A stretch of 13,313 bases of DNA from JBFMFH01 sp040752275 (GTDB lineage: Bacteria > Acidobacteriota > Vicinamibacteria > Vicinamibacterales > JAKQTR01). Below are positions 7,341-12,894 of this stretch, in pieces. The DNA is taken from assembly GCA_040752275.1 (NCBI GenBank), contig JBFMFH010000028.1:1-13313 (forward strand). Reading direction: 5' to 3'. The position numbers and the translations under genes were made by a program. Each line of letters opens with the position of its first letter. Positions within the stretch are counted from its first letter, which is position 1. The notes under the pieces are model-generated. The model ran no database searches. It was given only the letters and a program-made list of their open reading frames with translations, and had not been told where the DNA came from.

Positions 7341-7815
7341 GGCCCGTCCTGCTCCTTCAACCTGTAGAATCCGTTCTTCCGCGCGCCAACGAACTCGACC
7401 ACGCCGGCTCTTTCCAGGCCCACGATGTCGCGTTCCGCCGTCCTGGTCGTCCGCCCGAACTGGCGCGCGATGTCATCGGCCCGCGCCCGTACCCCGTCGG
7501 CCAGGCGCTCCACGAACCATCGTTGGCGGTCGTTCAACCTCACGCCCGAGAGGACGGTTCCACCGACATTTCCACCGACATCCCCTGTCGCCGCGACCTG
7601 CGGGTGCGGCCGGAACACGGTTCCGGTCACGCGGCCCATTTCCACCCACTCCGGCAACGGGTAGCCTCCCGCCTCGCAGTCCTCACGCATCCGCTTGTTC
7701 ACGCAGAACCCGGGCGATGACGCGATTGCGGATGTTGCTCACCCCGGCCTTGATGTCGTCGACCGTCATGCCGAACGGCAATTGCCCCGGATTCTGGATC
7801 TCGACGCGGTCCGTG
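7337..7815 (-). pseudogene. RecG-like/AlbA_2 ATP-binding protein, C-terminal remnant
   Basis: On the minus strand one frame reads DRVEIQNPGQLPFGMTVDDI and RNRVIARVLRE, the hallmark segment of COG2865-type proteins (AlbA_2 DNA-binding/ATPase, often called RecG-like). It stops at TGA 7683-7685, and homology resumes in another frame as NKRMREDCEAGGYPLPEW, continuing to a winged-helix segment (DDIARQFGRTTRTAERDI, 7430-7490) and a stop at 7337. In relatives about ten residues (the WGTG-type loop) lie between these parts, so a small frameshifting deletion near 7700 is likely. The N-terminal two thirds are missing: at about 7816 the sequence switches to the zinc-ribbon gene. The last codons overlap the hsdM start, which shows it was the upstream member of that operon. 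Confidence 0.7.
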
Positions 7816-8541
7816 GGAACGAGACACACTGACAGACACCTTGGCGAAGTCCGGGAGATCTGTGTCGAGCGATACCAGCAGGTCGCTTCCAATAAGACTG
7901 GCAACAAGCCGAAAACGGTCGCACGCCACTCTCTGAACAGCTGCGGATCCCGACGGGTCGGCAACCGGAGCGGGTACATGGGACAGCCCTGCAGCCCCTG
8001 GGGTTGCTGGGTTCGCGGTAGGTGCGGCTTGCTCGCTTGTGGTCGTGGCAGTTGTCCCCTGCTCGCTCGGCGTCGTCGCGGGTGCCGTCTCCTTGTTGGA
8101 CAGCAGCCAACCGGCAGCGAGGCCCACCAACACCACGCCGACAACACAACACGCCAAGAACGCACCCGTGACCGCCTTCACCACTCTCGCAGAACGTGGC
8201 GTCGCGTCCCATCCCGGTCTCGTCGCTCGGGGAGGGGTCGCGAAGGCGCGTTCTGATACCTTCGAACCGACGATCGGGACCGCTGGTCTGGCATTCGGGA
8301 GTGGATTCTTGCAGTGGGCGCAAATAGGGTCACCCACCGTGACGGTCTTGAAGCAATGGGGGCATCCGACGCGAGCGCCGCCCGGCTGTCGTTCGTAGTT
8401 GCTCATGGCGGCAGCGGCGGGTCCTTCGGACGGCACGACCGGCTGAATCGGGCATTCAGCGACCGGGAGGTCGCGTTGGCAATACCGGCAGACTATCGCG
8501 GCCTCTTGGATGTCCTCCGCGCAGAACGGGCACTTCTTCAT
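7699..8541 (-). CDS. Double zinc-ribbon membrane protein with foreign out-of-frame tail
   Basis: The 280-residue ORF starts at ATG 8541, with GAGG seven bases upstream. Two zinc ribbons are visible: C4/C7/C18/C21 (KKCPFCAED, CRYC) and C60/C63/C74/C77 (GCPHC, CAHC). One transmembrane helix spans about 123-147, followed by a Thr/Ala-rich linker and a small domain ending LDTDLPDFAKVSVSVSRS at about 242. Family resemblance ends there: residues 243-280 are the RecG-like remnant read in the wrong frame. The gene has therefore been cut by the junction at about 7816 and picked up a 38-residue random tail. Topology suggests zinc ribbons inside and the linker domain outside. Function is unknown, and it may be a pseudogene in practice. 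Confidence 0.65.
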   Translation of the reverse strand: MKKCPFCAEDIQEAAIVCRYCQRDLPVAECPIQPVVPSEGPAAAAMSNYERQPGGARVGCPHCFKTVTVGDPICAHCKNPLPNARPAVPIVGSKVSERAFATPPRATRPGWDATPRSARVVKAVTGAFLACCVVGVVLVGLAAGWLLSNKETAPATTPSEQGTTATTTSEQAAPTANPATPGAAGLSHVPAPVADPSGSAAVQRVACDRFRLVASLIGSDLLVSLDTDLPDFAKVSVSVSRSHGPRRDPESGAIAVRHDGRRHQGRGEQHPQSRHRPGSA

Positions 8542-8901
8542 CGGCCTACCTCGAAGACGTACCGTCTATTCTCGTGACGGCCCAGCCTTGCGGGCAAAGG
8601 CAACGACACTGGCGATGAAGTAACAGTCAGCAGGAGCAGCCGAATGACTGCGCCAGCGTCTCGCGCTGTCGGACATGGTGCCGCATCCTGCGCCGGAGTG
8701 TAGTGGGGATAGCGCTGCCGGTCAACCGCCCGGGGCCGTGGTGTCAACGGGTACAGACCCGGTCGACTACTGAGGCAGATGAGGCAGATGGGAAACGACC
8801 GGTAGCGGACCGTAGCGTACGCCGGCTGTAGCAACTTGCGAAATTCTGAGGAAAACTCGGGCGCAGCGTACCGTCGCTACCCCAACGTCCTCGCGAAATC
8901 C
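8542..8901. other. Intergenic region with a long-range hairpin
   Basis: No gene is supported here. The stretch holds a two-copy tandem 9-mer GAGGCAGAT (8772-8789) and an imperfect hairpin: GGTAGCG 8801-8807 pairs with CGCTACC 8875-8881, and GTACGC 8817-8822 pairs with GCGTAC 8866-8871. It also holds a small palindrome AGACG-TAC-CGTCT (8555-8567) just upstream of the zinc-ribbon gene. The hairpin lies directly beside the tRNA fragment. Confidence 0.45.
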
Positions 8902-8947
8902 CTTCGAAGTCAGCAGGTCGTCGGTTCAAGTCCGACCGCCGGCTCCA
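8902..8947 (+). other. tRNA 3'-half fragment, possible attachment-site remnant
   Basis: A T arm is perfect: GTCGG (8920-8924), loop TTCAAGT, CCGAC (8932-8936). It is followed by a 7-nt acceptor strand CGCCGGC, T73 and CCA (8945-8947), and preceded by a normal AGGTC variable loop and an anticodon-loop-like CTTCGAAG. The 5' half (acceptor GCCGGCG, D arm) is absent; only a weak GCCGGCT at 8821 resembles it, too far upstream. Sequence identity starting at the anticodon loop and ending at CCA is what tRNA-targeting integrases leave behind, but no integrase is in the window. The original tRNA identity cannot be fixed. Confidence 0.7.
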
Positions 8948-8970
8948 GTTCCCCAAGGACGCCCGCGCGT

Positions 8971-9186
8971 TCAGCCCACCCGGACGCGTCGCCTGCGGGC
9001 GCCGATGATCGTGACGTTGTCGCGTTCGGCCTTCTCGATCTTCTTCAGCGCCAGGTCCAGCAACAGCGCCCGCTTCTCCGGGTCCCGACTGCGGGTCTTG
9101 CGGCACCTTCCCATGCCCAGGCTGTCGCGCAGCACGAGCATCCCGGGCGATGTGGCCGTGGTCCGCCCGCGGTGCGAGCCGCTCAT
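8971..9186 (-). CDS. 71-residue basic protein, copy 1
   Basis: I do not recognise a named family. The protein has 71 residues and is strongly basic, with a central helix-forming segment DPEKRALLLDLALKKIEKAE (about 35-54) and an Arg-rich end (RRRRVRVG). A strong ribosome binding site, GGAGG at 9192-9196, lies five bases before ATG 9186. Copy 2 at 12045-12260 is 61/71 identical in protein and about 93% in DNA. There it overlaps an intact nucleotidyltransferase gene by four bases. Here the nucleotidyltransferase is only a 98-bp tail, yet this small gene keeps its start, ribosome binding site and full length. C28 replaces an Arg of copy 2. It may be an antitoxin or accessory partner of the nucleotidyltransferase; that is inferred from coupling only. 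Confidence 0.65.
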   Translation of the reverse strand: MSGSHRGRTTATSPGMLVLRDSLGMGRCRKTRSRDPEKRALLLDLALKKIEKAERDNVTIIGARRRRVRVG

Positions 9187-9280
9187 CGTCTCCTCCGATC
9201 CCGGAGACCGGACAGTTCCCCTGACAGATAGTCTTCCGGACGCGCATCTTCCGGCTGCAGGCAGGTTCAGTCAAGTTCGT
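9183..9280 (-). pseudogene. Nucleotidyltransferase 3'-end remnant
   Basis: This is the last 98 bp of a gene like the one at 12257-12829. The reading is ELD-stop followed by a degraded tail ending in GLRDRRRR and the same ATGA overlap with the 71-residue gene. The Trp codon of the intact copy (TGG in ELDW) is TGA here. Everything upstream of about 9280 is replaced by the DUF433 gene. Confidence 0.8.
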
Positions 9281-9480
9281 TCCAGCGTGTCGGCTGCAAA
9301 CTGGATCGCGGCGTGGACATCCTCACGGGTAATCGTCGGATAGCCGTCGAGCAGGTCTTCGATCGTGCTGCCTTCGGCGAGCTTGCGGAGTAACAACTCG
9401 ACCGTGACTCGGGTCCCGCGGATAACCGGCTTCCCGAGCATGACGTCGGGCCGCATCTCAACGCGCTGGTAAACCGTCAT
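9271..9480 (-). CDS. DUF433 domain protein, orphan antitoxin-like
   Basis: About 69 residues from ATG 9480, preceded by GGAG at 8-nt spacing; an in-frame GTG at 9489 is less well placed. The sequence has the DUF433 signature: PDVMLGKPVIRGTRVTVELL, LLRKLAEGSTIEDLLDGYP and TREDVHAAIQFAADTL. DUF433 proteins carry a helix-turn-helix-like fold and are commonly the first gene of a pair with a DUF5615 PIN-like nuclease, acting as antitoxin. No PIN-like gene follows. The last codons (ERT and the stop) coincide with the start of the nucleotidyltransferase remnant, so the native C-terminus and the partner were probably lost at the junction near 9280. The fold is confident; the antitoxin role is from the family. 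Confidence 0.8.
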   Translation of the reverse strand: MTVYQRVEMRPDVMLGKPVIRGTRVTVELLLRKLAEGSTIEDLLDGYPTITREDVHAAIQFAADTLERT

Positions 9481-9624
9481 GGCCTGCACTCCACCACTAT
9501 CGGGCTACGCATGCCACCGGACGTCCATCGAAACGGCGAGGCAGGCGTACGGTGTGTCCGACAGTTGTGTGACGGAAGGTGCACGAAGGGCTGACACAAC
9601 GCCGCCTGGTATTCGGCCGGTTGG

Positions 9625-9934
9625 CTATGGTGACCTGCCTGTGTTCGTTCCACCACCGGCGATAGTGGGACGCTCCTCGGCGCCTGCGACGGGTTCGCCG
9701 TTCGTCCACAGCTCATACTCGCTGAGGTCAATGTCGTCATTCCAGGAGATGCCGTATCCCCCAGCATCGACCCGTACCGCGCGGAAGAAGGCTGGAACGG
9801 CGAGCAACCGGAACTCGGGCCGGGAGAGGAGCGGTCCGCAGTTGTAGATCTTCCCTTCCCCGTTTCCGAAACCGGATGAGCAGGTGTGATGGCCCGACAG
9901 GCCTTGCAGTGTCGACTCTTGGTGTCGGTGCCAT
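9625..9934 (-). pseudogene. DUF2442 gene with a one-base frameshift
   Basis: From ATG 9934 the frame reads APTPRVDTARPVGPSHLLIRF, then breaks. Homology continues one base off as GKIYNCGPLLSRPEFRLLAV, FFRAVRVDAGGYGISWND and DIDLSEYELW, the rest of a DUF2442 domain, to a stop at 9625. The extra base lies in the three-A run at 9863-9865. The homologous fragment at 4021-4110 spans 90 nt where this copy spans 91 (9844-9934), which confirms a single insertion. It starts 9 bp after the stop of the DUF4160 gene, the normal arrangement for this pair. A sequencing indel could mimic this, but its partner is also damaged. Confidence 0.85.
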
Positions 9935-9942
9935 GGCCCGAA

Positions 9943-10197
9943 TCACTCCAAGCCCGGGAGCGGTCGGAACTCCTGTCGGCTCCACATCTCCGAGCGTTCG
10001 TGCTTGTACAGTGCGGCCTATTCGCCGACGAGCCGATGGGCTCGCACAGGCAAGTCACCCTCCAGCATCTCCAGCGTATCGATGGAGAACACCGCGTTGC
10101 ACTCCCCGTAGATGGCATGGCAGTGCTGCACGCCGTGTTCGCGCTGACTGAAGTACATCTTGATCACGATGCCGTAGAACCTCGCAATAACAGGCGT
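9943..10197 (-). pseudogene. DUF4160 gene with nonsense mutation and lost start codon
   Basis: The reading PVIARFYGIVIKMYFSQREH, then HAIYGECNAVFSIDTLEMLE and GDLPVRAHRLVGE, is an almost full DUF4160 protein (about 84 codons). After LVGE comes TAG (10018-10020), then homology continues in the same frame: AALYKHERSEMW, RQEFRPLPGLE and TGA at 9943. The usual MP start is ACG-CCT here (ACG at 10195-10197), although a GGAGG ribosome binding site remains 11 bases upstream. DUF4160/DUF2442 pairs are a widespread two-gene unit that behaves like a toxin-antitoxin module; the activity is not established by this sequence. An upstream in-frame ATG could still produce a truncated 85-residue product. Confidence 0.85.
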
Positions 10198-10208
10198 GTC
10201 CGACGCCC

Positions 10209-10243
10209 CCTCCGGGCTGGTTGATGACGATGGGGTCATGATA
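10209..10243 (-). promoter_or_regulatory. Promoter -10 and ribosome binding site of the DUF4160/DUF2442 pair
   Basis: On the minus strand TATCAT (10238-10243) is a 5/6 -10 box, and GGAGG (10209-10213) is a good ribosome binding site 11 bases before the ACG that replaces the start codon. No -35 match is seen. Control sequences outlasting a broken gene suggest recent inactivation. Confidence 0.4.
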
Positions 10244-10303
10244 ACGCACCTGCCTCGGCACACGGCGGCGACCACAGCCGTACGGGTCGCGATCTCGATT
10301 CGG

Positions 10304-10506
10304 GCCCATCCCGAAGTAGATCAGGTTGTCCCAGTAGAACGGCGTCAGGAGGATGGTCGCCGGCACGCCGGACTCGGTGAAGTAGCGGTCCGACTCCCCC
10401 TTCGCGTCGAAGTGCGGCACCTCGGATCGGCCATGATCGCCCGAACCAGTCCGCCGCCCTGCGCACCGGTGGCGCCCACAATCGCAATGATCTTCTTGTC
10501 TGCCAT
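10304..10506 (-). pseudogene. NmrA-like NAD(P)-binding protein, fragment with internal deletion
   Basis: From ATG 10506 the frame reads MADKKIIAIVGATGAQGGG and LVRAIMADP, with the Rossmann GxxGxxG motif of NmrA-family proteins. At about 10420 it jumps, in a different frame, to VPHFDAKGESDRYFTESGVP and ILLTPFYWDNLIYFGMGP, then unrelated sequence. Relatives have roughly 100 residues between these parts and about 130 after them. The gene is therefore internally deleted and truncated. The retained parts do not overlap the stretch of the second NmrA gene visible at the right edge, so how closely the two are related cannot be judged here. Confidence 0.8.
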
Positions 10507-10683
10507 GGCTCCGGTGTCTCCGTGGGGTGTTCCCACACGGCGAGACTACGCCGACGCTCGTGAGGATCCCGCGGAGTCGCGGAGTTCGCGTGGCCCCCTC
10601 GCGTTCAGTCCAGCGACGAGGCCTTGCCGGAACATCGCCGTTTTGGTGGCTGCTGGGGGCCCAGGGCTATCGGGAGGGGCGGT

Positions 10684-11688
10684 CTACCTCGGTCCAGCGA
10701 ACACCTCAGCCACGTTTGACGCGAGAGCGGCCGTGCTGGCGTGCGCGATGTTCGACGCCACGGCAACGACGACCCCATGGTCGCGGCGCGTCATCAGCGA
10801 CATCACGTTTCCGTGGGCGAGCTCGCCGTCGACGCTATCTGCTTTCGTCGCCAGGGCGAAGCGCACGAGATCGGATGGCGTGGAGTAGAACGCCATCCCG
10901 TTCGCGCAACAAGCAAGGTCGCGCATGTACATCAATCGTCGTCCACGGCCGGGTTTGCCATCGGATCGCGGCACATAGAACGTCGCGCGATCGCCCGGCA
11001 ATGGCCGCGCAGGTGCGAGACCGATCGGTCTGAAGATGACGTGGCGGATGATCGTGAAGAGCGGGAAGTCCTCTTCCGGCTCGCCGATGTGCTCGGGGCT
11101 CCATTCTGCCGCCGAGTCAGCGCCGGTACTGGTCAGCCCGAGCGACGCGACGGCGGAGCTGACCGCAGACGCCGCCGTGCCGATGTTGAACCGCGTATCC
11201 GGTGTGACGGGCGTCCGCGTGATGACGTCCCTCCATCCGAACCCTTCGGCCCAGACGATACCCTCGCCCGTGCCCACCGCGATCGAAACGCCTGGCAGGT
11301 TCTGCTCCACGATCGCGCCGCGCACGATCGGCCGCGCACGATCGACCGCTGGCGCCCATTGCGCCGCGGGCGCCGATCCGAGAACCGACGGCACCTCCGG
11401 CGGACGCGCGAACAGGGGCGCTGCCACGGTGACCGCGTGGGTGAGAAACGCCGTGAGCGCGGCGATGAGCACGCCGAGCGCCAGTGCGGTGCGCCCCACC
11501 CAGGCCGGCAGCCAGTTCCGCAAGGTCCTCACCCCGAACACAACGGCGGCAACCATCAGCAGGAATCCGATGACCGCCGCGCCGGGCGCGTCGTCGGCCC
11601 TGGCGACGTAGATGCCCATCGCGGCACTGGCCAGGCCGAGGGCGATGACCGGAAGTGCCCTCACGAGATTCGCCACTGGGGATGTCAT
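10684..11688 (-). CDS. Membrane-anchored serine hydrolase (beta-lactamase class C fold)-like protein lacking catalytic motifs
   Basis: The protein has 334 residues from ATG 11688, with GGAG nine bases upstream. Three membrane helices (about 11-29, 36-54, 66-88) precede an outside domain. Segments AIVEQNLPGVSIAVGTGEGI, WAEGFGWRDVITRTPVTPDT, HVIFRPIGLAP, FYSTPSDLVRFALAT and HGVVVAVASNIAHA are those of the class C beta-lactamase/DD-peptidase-like family. Where SxxK is expected, the sequence is RFNIGTAASAV, with Thr and Ser at the catalytic Ser and Lys positions. The stretch with the YxN tyrosine motif is missing (about 100 residues shorter after residue 185), and no HxG motif follows. The frame is nevertheless intact. 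It is either a decayed enzyme shortened by in-frame deletions or a non-catalytic lineage, perhaps a binding or sensor protein. Confidence 0.65.
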   Translation of the reverse strand: MTSPVANLVRALPVIALGLASAAMGIYVARADDAPGAAVIGFLLMVAAVVFGVRTLRNWLPAWVGRTALALGVLIAALTAFLTHAVTVAAPLFARPPEVPSVLGSAPAAQWAPAVDRARPIVRGAIVEQNLPGVSIAVGTGEGIVWAEGFGWRDVITRTPVTPDTRFNIGTAASAVSSAVASLGLTSTGADSAAEWSPEHIGEPEEDFPLFTIIRHVIFRPIGLAPARPLPGDRATFYVPRSDGKPGRGRRLMYMRDLACCANGMAFYSTPSDLVRFALATKADSVDGELAHGNVMSLMTRRDHGVVVAVASNIAHASTAALASNVAEVFAGPR

Positions 11689-12014
11689 GCGTCAACACTC
11701 CAAGCACACGCGTGGAAACGCCGCGACCGCTGCCAGGCAGCAAGAACCGGCCCAGCATACTCGATGGTGACGTGCTCTCTCGGTTCGTGCAAGACTCGGA
11801 CGAAGACAGGCTTGTTCCGACTGTCCCCAGACCCCGGCTGGCTGGCTGCTGCCCCTCCGGCATCCCGTCACGATCCGAAGGCGCGTCGCCCGCATTCGCC
11901 GCAAAGGACCAGACGCCGGCTGAGGTTCCCTCCACTCCCGCAGCACGTTGCAGGACGATCACAACTTCTGGACGATGCGGTTCGAGATGTCGCACACAGG
12001 ACAAGCTCGCGGTT
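11689..12014. other. Spacer with hsdM remnant; otherwise no gene seen
   Basis: Between the serine-hydrolase-like gene and the right duplicated block there is no supportable gene. The only recognisable content is the 62-bp hsdM 5' remnant at 11936-11997, listed separately. Only 17 bp separate that remnant from the duplicated block. Confidence 0.5.
11936..11997 (-). pseudogene. hsdM 5'-end remnant with in-frame stop
   Basis: These 62 bp match 7279-7340, the start of the intact hsdM, at 59 of 62 positions. Read from GTG 11997 they give CDISNRIVQKL, then TGA (11959-11961) where intact hsdM has the Trp13 codon TGG, then SSCNVLRE. Homology stops abruptly at 11936. Orientation is the same as for intact hsdM. 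Confidence 0.85.
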
Positions 12015-12354
12015 GCTCCAGATTCCTGGAGGACGCCCGCGTGTTCAGCCCACCCGGACGCGTCGCCTGCGGACGCCGACGATCGTGAAGTTGTCGCGTT
12101 CGGCCTTCTCGATCTTTCTCAGCGCCAGGTCCAGCAACAGCGCCCGCTTCTCCGGGTCCCGACTGCGGGTCTTGCGGCGCCTTCCCATGCCCAGGCTGTC
12201 TCGCAGCACGAGCATCTCGGACGATGTAGCGGCCGTCCGCCCGCGGTGCGCGTCGCTCATCGTCTCCTCCGATCCTTGAGATCGGACAGTTCCGCTGACA
12301 GATCGTTTTCCGGAAGCGCCGCCTTCTGCTCCAGGTAGGTCCAGTCGAGTTCGT
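12015..12354 (-). repeat. Duplicated block, right copy
   Basis: This block matches 8942-9280 in the same orientation. It begins at GCTCCAG (12015-12021), but without any tRNA sequence before it, and extends into the 3' part of the intact nucleotidyltransferase gene, where similarity ends at about 12354. Confidence 0.85.
12045..12260 (-). CDS. 71-residue basic protein, copy 2, coupled to nucleotidyltransferase
   Basis: A 71-residue basic protein of unrecognised family: a Ser/Thr-rich N-terminus, LRDSLGMGRRRKTRSRDPEK, an amphipathic helix (about 37-55), and the C-terminus VRRRRVRVG. It may bind nucleic acid or an acidic surface. ATG 12260 overlaps the stop of the nucleotidyltransferase (ATGA), and GGAGG at 12266-12270 sits within the end of that gene, so the two are made together. 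It is paralogous to the copy at 8971-9186. The differences are mostly conservative (K/R, I/V, V/F), which hints at selection on the protein, though 15 or so changes are too few to be sure. In most nucleotidyltransferase toxin pairs the antitoxin gene comes first; here the small partner is second. Confidence 0.7.
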   Translation of the reverse strand: MSDAHRGRTAATSSEMLVLRDSLGMGRRRKTRSRDPEKRALLLDLALRKIEKAERDNFTIVGVRRRRVRVG

Positions 12355-12829
12355 CCCGATATCGCGCGACGAGGAGTTCGGCGGCTTCGCAGTCGCTTTC
12401 CGACTTCCAGTGCTTGCAGGCGTTCAACCGGTCGACGATCAGGTCCTCGAGTCCAATGATCACGCAGCGGAGGCCACCCTCCAGATCGACGGTCTCGCAG
12501 GGGGCTTCCTCGCCGGCGAGGGTGGAGGCCGGAGCTTCGACCGCAATGTCCAGGGTCTCGTGAACCCAGTACCGACCCTTCCTCGAGAACCCCAACTCGG
12601 CGAGCACTGCGTCCAGCGTGTCGCGATCGGTGCAGGCCAGGTCGATGTCGGCGGTGAAGTAGACCTCGCGAGAGTAGTAGGACAGAGCGAGGCCGCCGAT
12701 AATGACAGGAGCCGGCCTACCCCGGTCCTCGAACAGGCGGGTGATAAGTCCGGCCGTCAGCAACTGACGGGCGAGAGGAGACGCCGTCGCGGCGATTCTC
12801 GCCAACACCTCAGTCGGATCCACGGGCAC
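12257..12829 (-). CDS. Nucleotidyltransferase (DUF6036-like), putative toxin of a two-gene module
   Basis: About 190 residues with a polymerase-beta-type minimal nucleotidyltransferase fold. GG is at 45-46 (VIIGGLALSYYS), the metal ligands are D61 and D63 (FTADIDLAC), and E98 in DIAVEAP is the likely third acid. VIIGLEDLIVDRLNACKHW is the conserved helix of the DUF6036 group. All core motifs are present, so it looks functional. GTG 12829 gives the longest form; a second GTG at 12823 lies exactly six bases after a -10-like CATCAT and could be a leaderless start. Its 3' end overlaps the 71-residue gene. It resembles the enzyme at 5044-5655 in fold but not closely in sequence. The toxin role is by family analogy, and the target is unknown. 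Confidence 0.8.
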   Translation of the reverse strand: MPVDPTEVLARIAATASPLARQLLTAGLITRLFEDRGRPAPVIIGGLALSYYSREVYFTADIDLACTDRDTLDAVLAELGFSRKGRYWVHETLDIAVEAPASTLAGEEAPCETVDLEGGLRCVIIGLEDLIVDRLNACKHWKSESDCEAAELLVARYRDELDWTYLEQKAALPENDLSAELSDLKDRRRR

Positions 12830-12858
12830 ATGATGACAAGATCGGCGGTCTCACACAA
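12830..12858 (-). promoter_or_regulatory. Possible promoter of the nucleotidyltransferase/71-residue pair
   Basis: On the minus strand TTGTGT (12853-12858) and CATCAT (12830-12835) are separated by 17 bp. CATCAT is followed after six bases by GTG 12823. The hexamers are only partial matches, but the spacing is ideal and repeats the leaderless layout seen at 2766-2778. Confidence 0.4.
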
Positions 12859-12894
12859 GCCAACGTCCACCGGCATCCGGGCCAGTGCCCGCGG

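Larger units (their letters stand above)
8942..9280 (-). repeat. Duplicated block, left copy (71-residue gene plus nucleotidyltransferase tail)
   Basis: This block matches 12015-12354 in the same orientation, with about 15 mismatches across the 216-bp gene inside it. Similarity begins at GCTCCAG, which is also the end of the tRNA fragment, and stops at about 9280, inside the end of the DUF433 gene. Confidence 0.85.

Noticed and set aside
8821..8947. A complete tRNA with an insertion, using GCCGGCT at 8821 as the 5' acceptor
   Set aside because: The span is 127 nt, the D arm and anticodon stem partner are missing, and the last acceptor pair mismatches.
8744..9274. Minus-strand frame containing WSRRSDLNRRPADFEG
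   Set aside because: This phrase is the antisense translation of the tRNA 3' half, a common spurious ORF signature.
9494..9668. 9-bp inverted repeat CCACTATCG / CGATAGTGG around the end of DUF2442, suggesting a miniature mobile element
   Set aside because: The arms do not extend, there is no flanking target duplication, and a chance 9-bp match over this span is not rare.
10741..12279. 512-codon plus-strand open frame
   Set aside because: It has no recognisable domain, crosses two unrelated minus-strand genes and an intergenic region, and is explained by high GC content.
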